Shown one piece after another: positions 8,249-18,300 of a DNA stretch of 64,000 nt (positions are counted from its first letter, which is position 1; each line of letters starts with the position of its first letter). Origin of the DNA: Bacteroidaceae bacterium (GTDB taxonomy: Bacteria > Bacteroidota > Bacteroidia > Bacteroidales > Bacteroidaceae); NCBI GenBank assembly GCA_017651245.1, contig JAGCDQ010000005.1, forward strand, positions 41,380 through 105,379, written 5' to 3'. The notes below the pieces were generated by a model. That model ran no database searches. It was not told where the DNA came from and saw only the letters and a program-made list of their open reading frames with translations. Position numbers and translations under genes: made by a program.

Positions 8249-9904
8249 TTACATTGAGGCGATTTCCCATTCATCCCCCGAAAGAATCGTGATGATGACT
8301 TCTTCTGGAAGTTGAAACTCATACAAGACATCAGAAAAGAGATTTGCCTCGTATTTGATATGCAGACGATAAGAGCCATATCGAGGTAAAGTGAGTTTAC
8401 TCTTATGGAAATTCCTGGTACTCACTTCATCTTTCTCCATCGTGAGACCTTGACGATGAAGATGGAATGTTTGGGTTGGATCTTCAAGACTTTCCAACAC
8501 CAAATACAAACGACCTGCCATTTCTGCATTGTGATTCTTAATCGTCAGGTTATATTCAGGGTTGGTGTTGTTGATCATAAAGTCTGGGAACGAATAGTCC
8601 TCTAACGTCAAATAGGCATAGGAAATCGTGTCACTGCTCAGTGTGACCTTCTTTCCTTCTACATGGGCAAGCAGATAGTTGGGCGTACCTGTCGAAGTAC
8701 GTGCTTCACGCCATTCTTTCCCTCCATCTAAAGCATTGTCACGATACATCGGCACCATGGTATAAACTCCGTCTTTCACTTTAGAAGGGAAGGAGATATA
8801 CAAGGTGTCAGTATAGGTGGTATCTTCCACCTCTTCCAACTGAAATTCACGTTGATAGACATATAGCGGGCAAGCCACTTCATCCTCATGCTTGAGCATA
8901 ATGGCAACAGAATCATCCAAAAGATTCCACCCCACATTGGAGAGGTCATGAACGGTAATTGCCACTTTGTTTCGGGGATAAACAGGGGAAGACTTCTCTG
9001 TTTCTCTCACGGCACTGATATACTGAAAAGCGAAATTGTGGCGTTCAACGCCGGTAGCTTGGTCATGGTTTGATGGCATTACACCAATGGTGAACATCTG
9101 CAACACATTCAGTCCATTCTCCGGACTATCCTTATCATACCATTTGGGTTGGTCAGGCGTCATATAGGGCAAATAAGACCACCCATCTCCATCGTTGTCA
9201 GGATTTCCCACATGCAAGTGGAACCAATCATTCTCATCGTATCCATCAATCACAAAAGCATGTCCTCCCCCTTTATTGTATGCTGAAACAAGCACAGGAC
9301 GTCCTGCCGCCAATTCCGTCTTCAGCATAAGGGTGATCTCTTCCAACGAGTAGAAATCACGTAAAAGCATTTGAGCCCCTTTGTCGTAACCAAAGTGATT
9401 CACCAATGCCATGGGTTGATAAATGGAACGTGCACCACTTGATTTTGCCCCATAGGTCGTATTGACAGCAATGCCGCAATCACTGCTGATCAGCGCAATG
9501 GCATTAGCTTGTGTTGAAGTGTATTCCCCTTCTTTGTAGGAGTCTAAAATATTAGGCCAGTCATAGGAGTGTTCTTCAAAGTTCGAAGAGAGTTTTTGCC
9601 CACATCCCTTCGCATCTTCATATTCATGATAGCCTGTCCCTCGGAGAGGCCATTCCCAATAGTGCATCACCTGCGTCATCGCCGTCGCCACACAACCCAC
9701 CAGGCAACGGTTACCCTCATTATCCAACGGACACATGTTAAAATGAGGTGCATCTTGATACCAATCATCCTTAAGAATCGGTTCCACACGTTCAGGAAGC
9801 GCCTGCTCTTCCGCGTAATAACGGCTGGAACGGCGTATCAATCGCTGGGCAGCAACGGTTTGTGCAACCAGCAACAACAATAATATATAGACAAACTTCT
9901 TCAC
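8249..9904 (-). CDS. Secreted C10 (streptopain-like) peptidase homologue with degenerate features
   Basis: The 551-residue protein has a signal peptide (1-20). A papain-like C10 core follows, with the catalytic Cys71 in CLVGCVATAMTQVMHYWEWP and the catalytic His215 in GGHAFVIDG. Family members normally carry an N-terminal pro-domain of over 100 residues; here only ~50 residues separate signal peptide and Cys71. The usual NWGWGG-like motif after the histidine is replaced by HVGNPDNDGDG. The C-terminal ~280 residues are beta-rich and unassigned. The start codon is GTG and its G is shared with the TAG stop of murF-alr, so the two are coupled. It is probably a periplasmic or surface protease homologue, but activity is uncertain. 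Confidence 0.8.
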   Translation of the reverse strand: MKKFVYILLLLLVAQTVAAQRLIRRSSRYYAEEQALPERVEPILKDDWYQDAPHFNMCPLDNEGNRCLVGCVATAMTQVMHYWEWPLRGTGYHEYEDAKGCGQKLSSNFEEHSYDWPNILDSYKEGEYTSTQANAIALISSDCGIAVNTTYGAKSSGARSIYQPMALVNHFGYDKGAQMLLRDFYSLEEITLMLKTELAAGRPVLVSAYNKGGGHAFVIDGYDENDWFHLHVGNPDNDGDGWSYLPYMTPDQPKWYDKDSPENGLNVLQMFTIGVMPSNHDQATGVERHNFAFQYISAVRETEKSSPVYPRNKVAITVHDLSNVGWNLLDDSVAIMLKHEDEVACPLYVYQREFQLEEVEDTTYTDTLYISFPSKVKDGVYTMVPMYRDNALDGGKEWREARTSTGTPNYLLAHVEGKKVTLSSDTISYAYLTLEDYSFPDFMINNTNPEYNLTIKNHNAEMAGRLYLVLESLEDPTQTFHLHRQGLTMEKDEVSTRNFHKSKLTLPRYGSYRLHIKYEANLFSDVLYEFQLPEEVIITILSGDEWEIASM

Positions 9905-12339
9905 TATTCCTGAATATAAACACGTTGCACTCGGTTGCTAATGCCTGTCAGCACCTCGTATGGAATGGTACCAAGGGCATCGCTAAGCACAGTGACAGGC
10001 AAGTGGTCACCAAAGATTTCCACCTGATCACCCTCCTTGCAGTCGATGCCCGTCACATCCAACATGCAGACATCCATACAGATATTACCCACGTAGTCGG
10101 CTCTCTGACCATTCACCAGGCAGTAACACCCACGATTGCCAAGGTGACGATTGAGACCATCTGCATAACCAATAGGAATGGCAGCAATACGACTGTCACG
10201 TTCGAGGATGGTACGACGTGAATAACCAATGCTGTCTCCCTTAGGCACCTCACGAATCTGCAAGATGGTGGTCTTGAGCGTCGCCACATTATTCAATATA
10301 TGGTTGTTGCGAGCATTGATGCCGTAAAGACCCAAACCGAGGCGAACCATATCGAGATGGTACTGAGGGAAATGTTCTATACCAGCAGAATTGCAGATGT
10401 GGCGGATAATCTTATGAGAATAAGCCGCTTGCAATCGACGACTGGCTCGGTCGAAAAGTTCAAACTGACGATGAGAGAATGTATCAAACTCATCGCCATC
10501 ACTACCCACGAAATGACTAAATACAGAACAAGGTACCAATGCGGTCTGGCGACTCAAACGTTCAATGAGACGTGGCATGTCCTTCTCTGGATTAAAACCC
10601 AAGCGATGCATACCCGTATCAAGCTTGATATGAATAGGGAAGTTGGTGATTCCCTCCTTCTCGGCAGCATAGATGAGTTGCTCCAGCAAATCGAAACTGA
10701 ACACTTCAGGCTCAAGACTGTAGTCAAAAAGCATCTTGAACGAAGTCGTTTCTGGATTCATAATCATAATGTTGGCTGTGATGCCAGCCTCACGGAGATC
10801 CACTCCTTCATCGGCTACTGCCACCGCTAAGTAATCCACTCCATTGTCCTGCAAGGTCTTGCTCGTTTCCAACGAACCTACACCATAGCCACTCGCCTTC
10901 ACCATACACACCATCTTCGTCTCCGGTTTCATGAAACGACGATAGTAGCGTACGTTGTTAATCAGTGCATTGAGATTGACCTCAAGAATTGTTTGATGCA
11001 CTTTCAACGTCAGGAGGTCGCTTACCTTGTCGAAGCGGAACTGACGGGCACCCTTGATAAGAATAAATTCATTACGCAACTGCTCAAACAACTCACTATG
11101 AATCAAGGCTTCCGTCGTACGGAACATATAATGTTCCATCGGGAAGTAAGCCTCACAAGCCGTCAATTCTTCGCCTACACCAATCACCTTTTCGATACCA
11201 CGCGAAGCAGCCATTTGTGCCACTCGAGAATAAAGGCTTCGAGGACTCTCACCACTCTGAAGGATGTCACTGAGAATCAAGGTGCGATGTTGTTTCTTCA
11301 TCTCAGGACGACGACTCATGAAGTCAAGAGCAATGTCAAGTGACTGCACATCCGAGTTGTAGGAGTCATTAATCAATGTACATCCATTCTTGCCGTCCTT
11401 CACCTCCAGACGCATCGCCACCTGCTCCAAACGACTCATGCGCTCGCAAAGCACTTGGATATCGCCAGGAAAAACCAACAATGCCGTTGAGAAACATGTG
11501 ATGGAATTCTCAATGGAGGCATCATCAATGAAGGGAATCATATATTGTCCAATTTGTCCTTGATACTCAAAACGTATCGTAGCGTGGTCATTGTCCTTCT
11601 CTACTTGGCGAACCTGCAACTTGATACGCTGCACATCTTCTGGCAAGGTTTCGACACATTTCTGGATGGTAGGATCTTCCGAGTTGATGATCACCTTCTG
11701 GCAATTCTTGAAAAGCTGCATTTTCTCAGCGCACTTGATGTCGTAACTCATAAAGTTCTCTTGATGCGCTGCTCCCAAATTGGTCATCACACCAATCGTC
11801 GGCTTGACAATACGTTCCAGTTTTACCATCTCACCAGATTGGGAGATACCTGCCTCGATAATGGCAAGGTCGTTATGGGGATTGATGAGCCACACACTAA
11901 GTGGAACACCAACCTGGCTGTTGTAGCTACGGGGTGAACGGCATATATTAAAATCGGGTGAAAGCAACTGATACAGCCATTCTTTCACCGTTGTCTTACC
12001 ATTCGAACCCGTAATGCCAATCACCGGGATATCCAAGTTACCACGATGATAAGCCGCCAATTCCTGCAAAGCTTGTAGTGGCGATTTCACCACAAGGAAG
12101 TTGCAATCATCAAGATCCCGAGATGGAAGGCTCTCCACCACGAAGTTGCGCACTCCTCTCCTATACAACTCCTCTATATACTTATGTCCGTCGTTCTTCT
12201 CTGTCTTCAAAGCAAAAAAGAGCGTCTCCTCTGGAAAACACAGGCTTCGGCTGTCAATCAACAGCCAATTAATTTTCGCCTTTGTCATTCCTTTTCTCTC
12301 TGCGCCAATGACTTGCGTAATCTCCTCAATCGTATACAT
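9904..12339 (-). CDS. murF-alr: Bifunctional MurF ligase / alanine racemase
   Basis: The 811-residue fusion joins two steps of peptidoglycan precursor synthesis. Residues 1-~445 are UDP-MurNAc-tripeptide:D-Ala-D-Ala ligase, with the ATP loop GITGSNGKTT at 108-117. Residues ~448-811 are a PLP-dependent alanine racemase, with the PLP lysine K481 in MVKASGYGVG and the catalytic-tyrosine segment GYSRRTI. Racemase output (D-Ala) feeds the D-Ala-D-Ala that MurF adds. The fusion is typical of Bacteroidota. It follows the GSCFA gene at 20 nt and shares one base with the peptidase gene downstream. Confidence 0.97.
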   Translation of the reverse strand: MYTIEEITQVIGAERKGMTKAKINWLLIDSRSLCFPEETLFFALKTEKNDGHKYIEELYRRGVRNFVVESLPSRDLDDCNFLVVKSPLQALQELAAYHRGNLDIPVIGITGSNGKTTVKEWLYQLLSPDFNICRSPRSYNSQVGVPLSVWLINPHNDLAIIEAGISQSGEMVKLERIVKPTIGVMTNLGAAHQENFMSYDIKCAEKMQLFKNCQKVIINSEDPTIQKCVETLPEDVQRIKLQVRQVEKDNDHATIRFEYQGQIGQYMIPFIDDASIENSITCFSTALLVFPGDIQVLCERMSRLEQVAMRLEVKDGKNGCTLINDSYNSDVQSLDIALDFMSRRPEMKKQHRTLILSDILQSGESPRSLYSRVAQMAASRGIEKVIGVGEELTACEAYFPMEHYMFRTTEALIHSELFEQLRNEFILIKGARQFRFDKVSDLLTLKVHQTILEVNLNALINNVRYYRRFMKPETKMVCMVKASGYGVGSLETSKTLQDNGVDYLAVAVADEGVDLREAGITANIMIMNPETTSFKMLFDYSLEPEVFSFDLLEQLIYAAEKEGITNFPIHIKLDTGMHRLGFNPEKDMPRLIERLSRQTALVPCSVFSHFVGSDGDEFDTFSHRQFELFDRASRRLQAAYSHKIIRHICNSAGIEHFPQYHLDMVRLGLGLYGINARNNHILNNVATLKTTILQIREVPKGDSIGYSRRTILERDSRIAAIPIGYADGLNRHLGNRGCYCLVNGQRADYVGNICMDVCMLDVTGIDCKEGDQVEIFGDHLPVTVLSDALGTIPYEVLTGISNRVQRVYIQE

Positions 12340-12346
12340 ATTATTA

Positions 12347-12368
12347 CAACTCTAAACTCTCAATCTTT
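12347..12368 (-). repeat. TTGAGAGTTTAGAG word directly after the GSCFA stop codon
   Basis: On the minus strand TTGAGAGTTTAGAG begins a few bases after the TGA of the GSCFA gene and fills the gap to murF. Near-identical words follow stop codons at 29793 and 37230. Confidence 0.8.
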
Positions 12369-13247
12369 CACAATCTGTCGATGCTGCTGACGCGCCCACT
12401 CTTTCGCGGCTTTCGCTACGGCATCCTTAGTTTTATTATCAAAATAAGTGTCCTGGAATCGTTGCCAAATATACTCTACTGCCTTTTCCGAAGGATGAAT
12501 CATATCGTCCTCATAGAAACGATAATCGCGCAGTTCGTCCATCATGATTTCATAGGAAGGGAAATAATAGCATTTACTATTTGACGATTTACAATTTACG
12601 ATTTCGTCAAGCGATTGCAACAAAATACCCTTCGAGATTTGGTTTACATGAAAACCATCACGCTTGTGACGAATCGGACTGACGGTGAAAATCACCTTCA
12701 ACTTCGGATTCACACTCTCCAGCAGTTGCAAAAGCATCTGCCACTGATCTACTATATCGTAAGCACTCAGCCGTTCTCTTACAAATAGGCTGTCAGGTTG
12801 CTTGTGGCAGTTGGCAACCAACATACCCGTTTCCTTGATCCGATAGATGATGGCAGTTCCCAACGTGACAATCAACACATCGGCCTCACGGAGGAACGTC
12901 CCCACCTCATGCATGATACGGTTCATCTTCTCTATCAACACTTCCTGTTCGGCAGAAGAAAAACGACTATGGTGCATCCACGAGTGCCACGTTCCTCCAA
13001 GCTCATCGTGAATGAGTTCAACTGAATCCTTCACATATTCCCTTTCGCTGATGCTTCTCAACAAACTGGCAGCGACACTTGCCGGATTGTAGAGTGTGCC
13101 AAAGGGATTCACCATTGCCTCAAAGCCACCTCTCAGCATCTTCTCTCCTATCTCATCGGCAAAGCACGAACCCACCAGCAGCACCTTCGCACCAGCAGTG
13201 ATCTTCCATTCCGACTCAGGAATGTCTATGTGCGTCATCAGCTCCAT
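12360..13247 (-). CDS. GSCFA family protein
   Basis: The 295-residue product carries the name-giving motif near residue 26 (LLVGSCFADEIG), followed by NPFGTLYNPASVA. Later segments VLIVTLGTAIIYR and DDMIHPSEKAVEYIW fit the SGNH-hydrolase-like fold of GSCFA proteins. Its substrate is unknown; an esterase or acyltransferase role is inference. It sits directly upstream of murF-alr with a short repeat in the gap. At 12579-12604 the gene contains a repeat word translated VNCKSSNS that also occurs at the end of the PAP2 gene (28988 onwards), so this stretch looks like an in-frame insertion. Confidence 0.9.
   Translation of the reverse strand: MELMTHIDIPESEWKITAGAKVLLVGSCFADEIGEKMLRGGFEAMVNPFGTLYNPASVAASLLRSISEREYVKDSVELIHDELGGTWHSWMHHSRFSSAEQEVLIEKMNRIMHEVGTFLREADVLIVTLGTAIIYRIKETGMLVANCHKQPDSLFVRERLSAYDIVDQWQMLLQLLESVNPKLKVIFTVSPIRHKRDGFHVNQISKGILLQSLDEIVNCKSSNSKCYYFPSYEIMMDELRDYRFYEDDMIHPSEKAVEYIWQRFQDTYFDNKTKDAVAKAAKEWARQQHRQIVKD
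12579..12604 (-). repeat. In-frame copy of the AATTGTAAATCGTCAAAT word
   Basis: Read on the minus strand, this block contains AATTGTAAATCGTCAAAT exactly as found at 28989-29006 on the plus strand. Here it is translated within the GSCFA protein; there it supplies a stop codon. Confidence 0.85.
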
Positions 13248-13269
13248 CAGCGTCGGTTATGCACCACGA

Positions 13270-13863
13270 TTAATCACCAAAATATGAGAACTCCTCTTTC
13301 TTACCATCAACTTTCGTGAAAGTACCCGAATAAGATTCACCGCAATGGAGGATTTCATCATTTTCGTCATATTCAGCCCCACTGGAGTATTCACCTTCGT
13401 AGCGACCCACAAAAGCCTTTGTGGCAGGATCATAGGCATCCACCACAAGATCTCCCTCAATATCCTCAAAGGTACCACCATTCTCTAACTTCTCTTTCTC
13501 ATCCTTTGTCTGTTTGTAGCTAACCAGACGGAGAATGTAGATAGTGTCCGTACTTCCGATATTGTCTTGAATGAATCGGCTTTCATCACCCTCGAGAATG
13601 AACATCTTATAACCACCATCTTCCAGAAAGCCTGCGGGGAGCCACGTGGTGATTTTTCCCTTGGGAGCAGGCGCATCAGCCAACGTGCGTGGAAGAGCTG
13701 AGGGTTCTTGAGCCACCGAATCGGAAGCCACCGCTACAGAATCGCTGTCAGACACAGCGTCAATGACAGACTTTGCCACTTCTTTGCATGAAACCATGCC
13801 GCTGATGGTGAAAATGGCAACAGCCACAACAACTAACATCAAAAAGGTCTTTTTCATATTCAT
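13270..13863 (-). CDS. Putative lipoprotein of unknown function
   Basis: From the ATG at 13863 the product has 197 residues and starts MNMKKTFLMLVVVAVAIFT, a lipoprotein-type signal with a cysteine in SGMVSCKEV. A Ser/Ala-rich linker follows (~residues 30-50), then a compact beta-rich domain containing LPAGFLEDGGYKMFIL. I do not recognise the family. The frame extends to 13974, but the promoter -7 element at 13894-13901 favours 13863, or 13857 (MKKTF). It lies 22 nt upstream of the GSCFA gene and may be co-transcribed with it and murF-alr. Confidence 0.75.
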   Translation of the reverse strand: MNMKKTFLMLVVVAVAIFTISGMVSCKEVAKSVIDAVSDSDSVAVASDSVAQEPSALPRTLADAPAPKGKITTWLPAGFLEDGGYKMFILEGDESRFIQDNIGSTDTIYILRLVSYKQTKDEKEKLENGGTFEDIEGDLVVDAYDPATKAFVGRYEGEYSSGAEYDENDEILHCGESYSGTFTKVDGKKEEFSYFGD

Positions 13864-13893
13864 ATTTAGTTTTTTAAGTATACAATATGGGTA

Positions 13894-13901
13894 CAAAGGT
13901 A
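13894..13901 (-). promoter_or_regulatory. Promoter -7 element of the lipoprotein-GSCFA-murF unit
   Basis: On the minus strand it reads TACCTTTG, about 31 nt before the ATG at 13863. Confidence 0.55.
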
Positions 13902-13944
13902 CGTTTTTTTTCTCATTCAGTCTTATCTTTTCGTTCAAAAGTCG

Positions 13945-13952
13945 TAACTTTG
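13945..13952 (+). promoter_or_regulatory. gpmI promoter -7 element
   Basis: TAACTTTG lies 64 nt before the gpmI ATG. Transcription would start near 13958, inside the long upstream frame extension, so that extension cannot be the real N terminus. Confidence 0.6.
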
Positions 13953-14016
13953 CAGCCGCAAAGTGTTCAAACACACTAACTTTTCGATTTCAATAAATAA
14001 AAATAATAGAATAATT

Positions 14017-15552
14017 ATGGCTAAGAAAGCACTTTTGATGATTCTCGACGGTTGGGGAATCGGTGACAAGAGTAAGGGTGATGTTATCTATCAGACACCA
14101 ACACCTTACATGGACTATCTGAACGCAAACTATCCACACTCTGAATTGCAAGCATCAGGTGAGAATGTTGGTCTTCCTGACGGACAAATGGGTAATTCAG
14201 AGGTGGGACACCTCAATATCGGCGCAGGACGCATCGTCTATCAGGATTTGGTGAAGATTAACCGTGCTTGTGCAGACAACTCCATTTTGGAGAATCCCGA
14301 AATCAAATCAGCATATAGCTATGCCAAAGAAAACGGCAAGAGCATTCACTTGATGGGTTTGACCTCTACAGGTGGTGTTCACTCAGCATTCAACCATATC
14401 CTGAAACTCATCGACATCGCCAAGGTGTATGGCATCGAGAATTGCTATGTCCACTGTTTCATGGACGGTCGTGACACTGACCCCAAGTCTGGTAAGGGTT
14501 TCATTGCTGACTTGCAGAAGCACATTGACGAGGTGGGTGTAGGTGCTATTGCTTCCATCATCGGTCGTTTCTACGCGATGGACCGTGACAAGCGTTGGGA
14601 TCGTATCAAGGTGGCTTATGACCAACTCGTGCATGGTAAGGGTCGCGAGGTGGCTGATATGGTGGAAGGCGTTCAGTCTTGCTATGACAGCCATACTGAG
14701 GAGCACAAGAACACGGACGAGTTCATGGAGCCACTCATCAACTGTAACGTGGATGGTCGCATCAAGGAAGGCGATGTGGTGATTTTCTATAACTACCGCA
14801 ACGACCGCGCGAAGGAACTCACTATCGTGCTGACCCAGAAGGATATGGAAGAACAGGGTATGAAGACCATCCCAGGACTTCAGTACTACTGCATGACACC
14901 TTACGATGCTTCGTTCACTGGCGTACACATTCTTTTCCCCAAGGAGAACGTAGAGAACACCCTCGGCGAATATATTTCCAGCAAGGGTTTGAAGCAACTC
15001 CATACTGCTGAAACAGAGAAATATGCACACGTGACCTTCTTCTTCAACGGTGGTCGTGAAGAGCCCTTCGCAGGCGAAGACCGCATCTTGGTGAACTCTC
15101 CAAAGGTAGCTACTTACGACTTGAAGCCTGAGATGTCAGCATACGAAGTGAAGGATAAGTTGGTGGAGGCTATCAAGACCAACAAATACGATTGGATTGT
15201 GGTGAACTTCGCCAATGGTGATATGGTAGGCCACACAGGCGTTTATCCTGCTATCGAGGCTGCTGTGAAGGCCATCGACCAATGTGTGAACGAAGTGGTG
15301 GAAACAGCCAAGAGCATGGACTATGAGACCATCATCATTGCCGATCACGGAAATGCAGACAATGCACTCAACACTGACGGAACCCCCAACACAGCACACT
15401 CACTCAATGCCGTTCCATTCATCTATGTAACGGAGAACAAGAATGCGAAGGTAGAGAACGGTGTACTTGCAGACGTGGCTCCTTCCATCCTGCACATTAT
15501 GGGCTTGGAACAGCCTAAGGAAATGACAGGCAAGTGCCTCATTACTGACTAA
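14017..15552 (+). CDS. gpmI: 2,3-bisphosphoglycerate-independent phosphoglycerate mutase
   Basis: GpmI interconverts 3- and 2-phosphoglycerate in glycolysis and gluconeogenesis and uses manganese. The 511-residue product begins [15 protein letters not shown], with the metal-ligand Asp in LDGWG and the catalytic Ser61 in [10 protein letters not shown]. Further motifs are [23 protein letters not shown] and [11 protein letters not shown]. The frame continues upstream to 13963, but family alignment and the promoter place the start at 14017. It is followed after only 4 nt by the DUF5686 gene, so the two are probably co-transcribed although functionally unrelated. Confidence 0.97.
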   Translation: MAKKALLMILDGWGIGDKSKGDVIYQTPTPYMDYLNANYPHSELQASGENVGLPDGQMGNSEVGHLNIGAGRIVYQDLVKINRACADNSILENPEIKSAYSYAKENGKSIHLMGLTSTGGVHSAFNHILKLIDIAKVYGIENCYVHCFMDGRDTDPKSGKGFIADLQKHIDEVGVGAIASIIGRFYAMDRDKRWDRIKVAYDQLVHGKGREVADMVEGVQSCYDSHTEEHKNTDEFMEPLINCNVDGRIKEGDVVIFYNYRNDRAKELTIVLTQKDMEEQGMKTIPGLQYYCMTPYDASFTGVHILFPKENVENTLGEYISSKGLKQLHTAETEKYAHVTFFFNGGREEPFAGEDRILVNSPKVATYDLKPEMSAYEVKDKLVEAIKTNKYDWIVVNFANGDMVGHTGVYPAIEAAVKAIDQCVNEVVETAKSMDYETIIIADHGNADNALNTDGTPNTAHSLNAVPFIYVTENKNAKVENGVLADVAPSILHIMGLEQPKEMTGKCLITD

Positions 15553-15556
15553 ATTT

Positions 15557-18103
15557 ATGAAACGTATTCTGCTTTTCATCACGACGCTTCTGATTACCAT
15601 AGGATTGCATGCGCAGTTCTATGGTCAGGTGCTCGATGCGACAACGGGCGAACCCATCCCCTTTGCTGCCGTGAAATATATCGGCACATCGGAGGGACGT
15701 TCCACCGATTTGGACGGTAATTTCGTCCTGCCCATCCTTGATAACTACGACAAGTTCGAGATCACCTTTTTGGGGTACAAAAACGTCACTGTCACTGTGC
15801 CACGTGGAAGACAGGAGATTCGTGGCCAGATCATCAAGATGTACTCAAATGACATCCTGCTGGGCGAAGTGGTGGTGAAGAAGTCGAAGATCAAGTATTC
15901 CCGTAAGAACAACCCTGCCGTTGACTTGATGCGCAAGGTGATCGCCAACAAGAAACTCAGCGACATCAAGGAGAAGGACTTCTATCATTTCGATAAATAC
16001 GAGAAGAAGACATTCTCCTACAACGACATCAAGGGAACAAAAGACACGCTGCTGTCTGAGATCTGTCCTGAGACTGGTAAACTGATTATTCCCATCATGG
16101 TGGAAGAGACAGCTTCAGAAGAGAACTACCGCAAGGATCCCAAGACGGTGAAGACCACCATCAAAGCACAACGCAGCGATGGTTTCCAGTCAATGCTATC
16201 CTCTGGTGACATGCTCACCACTTATGTGAAGGATATCTTCACCGATGTGGATATCTACAAGGACAATGTGCGTCTGCTCCAGCACCCGTTCATCAGTCCT
16301 ATCTCCACCAACGAGGCAATCGGCTTCTATCATTATTATATTCAAGACACCATTATGGTGGACGATGAGCGTTGCATCGATGTGGCATTCCTGCCCAACA
16401 ACACGCAAGACTTCGGATTTGCAGGACACCTCTACATCACAGACGACAATCTCAACCAGGTGAAGCGTGCTGTCATCAATGTGCCCACTAACTCTGGTGT
16501 GAACTTCGTCGATAACCTCATGGTCATCCAAGACTTCATGACCTTGCCCACAGGCGAACGTGTGATAAAAGTGGACAACATGATTGTGGAGTTGAGCGGA
16601 CTCTACGGAGCTATTAAGTTCCAGTGCCAACGCTACTCACAGTACAGCAACTACGATTTTTCGCCTATCACCGACAAGAAGGCTTTCAAGTCGCCTCAGA
16701 TTGCCCGTGTACTGACCGACGCAACACTCAAAGACTCCACTTACTGGGCTTCCATCCGTCCCATCCAACTCTCCAATGCAGAGAATCACCTCAGCAATGG
16801 TGTGGATAAAATCAACGAAGACTTAGGCGGCTTCTGGAAGTTCCTCCTCACCGCTGTGGTTGAGAACTCTGTGGAATTGACCCCTAAGCCCAACAAGATT
16901 GACCTCATTCCACTCAACTCCATCATCTCCCACAACGATATCGATGGCATGCGCTACCAAATCCCGCTCCAGACAACCGCAAACCTCTTGCCGAACCTCT
17001 TTGTGCGTGGTTATGGTGCATACGGTGCCAAAGACAAGAAGTGGAAATACAAGGCTGAAGTGGAGTACTCCTTCAACAAGAAGAAGTATATGGCACATGA
17101 GTTCCCTCGCAGAAGCATCATAGCCTCCTACATGTACGACGACATGTCGCCTGTGGATAAATTTGCAGGAACCACCAAGGACAACATGTATAGTTCCTTC
17201 AAGACCAGCAAGGTCGATCAGATGATGTATGTGAACGACTTCAAACTGAAGTATCAGTATGAGACCAACAACTTCATCACTTGGTCAGCCACTATCGACC
17301 ACTCAAAACTCACGCCGACTGGCAAGCTCATCTACATGCGCAATGTGGATGAGACCCTGTTGTCCCATATCAAGACGTCCGACATCAAGTTCGGTTTCCG
17401 CTATGCCCCTGGCGAAACCTTCATCAACAGCAAGCAGCAACGTCAACACATCAACAAAGATGCTCCAATCTTCACGCTGGATCACACGATGGGCGTTGAT
17501 GGTTTCCTGGGTGGACAGTACAACTATAACATGACCGAAGCAACCATCTTCAAGAAGTTCTGGTTGCCTGGTGCATGCGGTAGCATTGAAACTTACTTGA
17601 AAGGTGGTGTGCAGTGGAACAAGGTGCCTTTCCCGATGCTCTTCACACCACAGTCGAACCTCTCCTACTTTGTGCAGTTCGACAGCTGGTCATTCAACAT
17701 GCTCCGCAATATGGAGTTCCTCAACGACCGCTACGTGTCCCTGCTCGTCAACTGGAGTTTCGACGGAAAGATTCTCAACCGCATCCCATTGCTGAAGAAG
17801 ATGAAGCTACGTGAGTATGTCGGCTTCAAGATGCTCTATGGACACTTGACGGACAAGAACAATCCGTTTGTCAGCACCAACGACAACGACCTGTTCCGCT
17901 TCCCCACACGTGATGGCAACTACACTTCCTTCGTGATGGGCAACAAGCCTTACATGGAACTCTCCGTCGGTATCAGTAACATCTTCAAGATATTCACCGT
18001 TCAGTATGTGCGTCGACTCAACTACACCGACCTTCCTGCTGTTCCAGGAGGTGACAAACTGAAAAAGAACGGCATTCGCTTTGCAGTGGACTTCAAATTC
18101 TAA
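15557..18103 (+). CDS. DUF5686 / carboxypeptidase-regulatory-like outer-membrane protein
   Basis: The 848-residue product has a signal peptide (1-20), then a carboxypeptidase-regulatory-like beta-sandwich (about 21-100, QFYGQVLDATTGEPIPFAAV). A long region then ends in alternating strands and a terminal FAVDFKF, as expected of an outer-membrane beta-barrel. This is the DUF5686 family of Bacteroidota, whose function is not established. The N-terminal domain resembles that of TonB-dependent transporters, but no plug or TonB box is obvious. A terminator follows. Confidence 0.88.
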   Translation: MKRILLFITTLLITIGLHAQFYGQVLDATTGEPIPFAAVKYIGTSEGRSTDLDGNFVLPILDNYDKFEITFLGYKNVTVTVPRGRQEIRGQIIKMYSNDILLGEVVVKKSKIKYSRKNNPAVDLMRKVIANKKLSDIKEKDFYHFDKYEKKTFSYNDIKGTKDTLLSEICPETGKLIIPIMVEETASEENYRKDPKTVKTTIKAQRSDGFQSMLSSGDMLTTYVKDIFTDVDIYKDNVRLLQHPFISPISTNEAIGFYHYYIQDTIMVDDERCIDVAFLPNNTQDFGFAGHLYITDDNLNQVKRAVINVPTNSGVNFVDNLMVIQDFMTLPTGERVIKVDNMIVELSGLYGAIKFQCQRYSQYSNYDFSPITDKKAFKSPQIARVLTDATLKDSTYWASIRPIQLSNAENHLSNGVDKINEDLGGFWKFLLTAVVENSVELTPKPNKIDLIPLNSIISHNDIDGMRYQIPLQTTANLLPNLFVRGYGAYGAKDKKWKYKAEVEYSFNKKKYMAHEFPRRSIIASYMYDDMSPVDKFAGTTKDNMYSSFKTSKVDQMMYVNDFKLKYQYETNNFITWSATIDHSKLTPTGKLIYMRNVDETLLSHIKTSDIKFGFRYAPGETFINSKQQRQHINKDAPIFTLDHTMGVDGFLGGQYNYNMTEATIFKKFWLPGACGSIETYLKGGVQWNKVPFPMLFTPQSNLSYFVQFDSWSFNMLRNMEFLNDRYVSLLVNWSFDGKILNRIPLLKKMKLREYVGFKMLYGHLTDKNNPFVSTNDNDLFRFPTRDGNYTSFVMGNKPYMELSVGISNIFKIFTVQYVRRLNYTDLPAVPGGDKLKKNGIRFAVDFKF

Positions 18104-18134
18104 TCTGCAACATAACTATATATAGCAGGAAACA

Positions 18135-18170
18135 AAAGCGGAGAGGTTACACGAGCCTCCCCGCTTTTTT
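18135..18170 (+). terminator. Rho-independent terminator
   Basis: The arms AGCGGAGAGG (18137-18146) and CCTCCCCGCT (18156-18165) pair with one mismatch and are followed by six T. It ends the gpmI-DUF5686 transcript. Confidence 0.85.
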
Positions 18171-18236
18171 AAAGAATTTGTTACAAAATCTAAAAACTAT
18201 GTTACATCGGTTATACTTATTTTATAAGAATATACC

Positions 18237-18300
18237 GAACTTTGCCACGATTACTAATCTGCCAGCTACGCCGCCCATTCAAAGGGAGCAGGCGATAGCT
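18237..18300 (+). promoter_or_regulatory. Possible promoter and structured 5' leader of the 1186-residue protein gene
   Basis: GAACTTTG (18237-18244) is one base off the -7 consensus. Just downstream, AGCTACGCC (18264-18272) pairs with GGCGATAGCT (18291-18300) with one bulged A, and CCC/GGG extend the stem inside. The ~140-nt leader thus carries a 9-bp hairpin with no poly-T, so it is not a terminator. I cannot match it to a known riboswitch. Confidence 0.4.
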
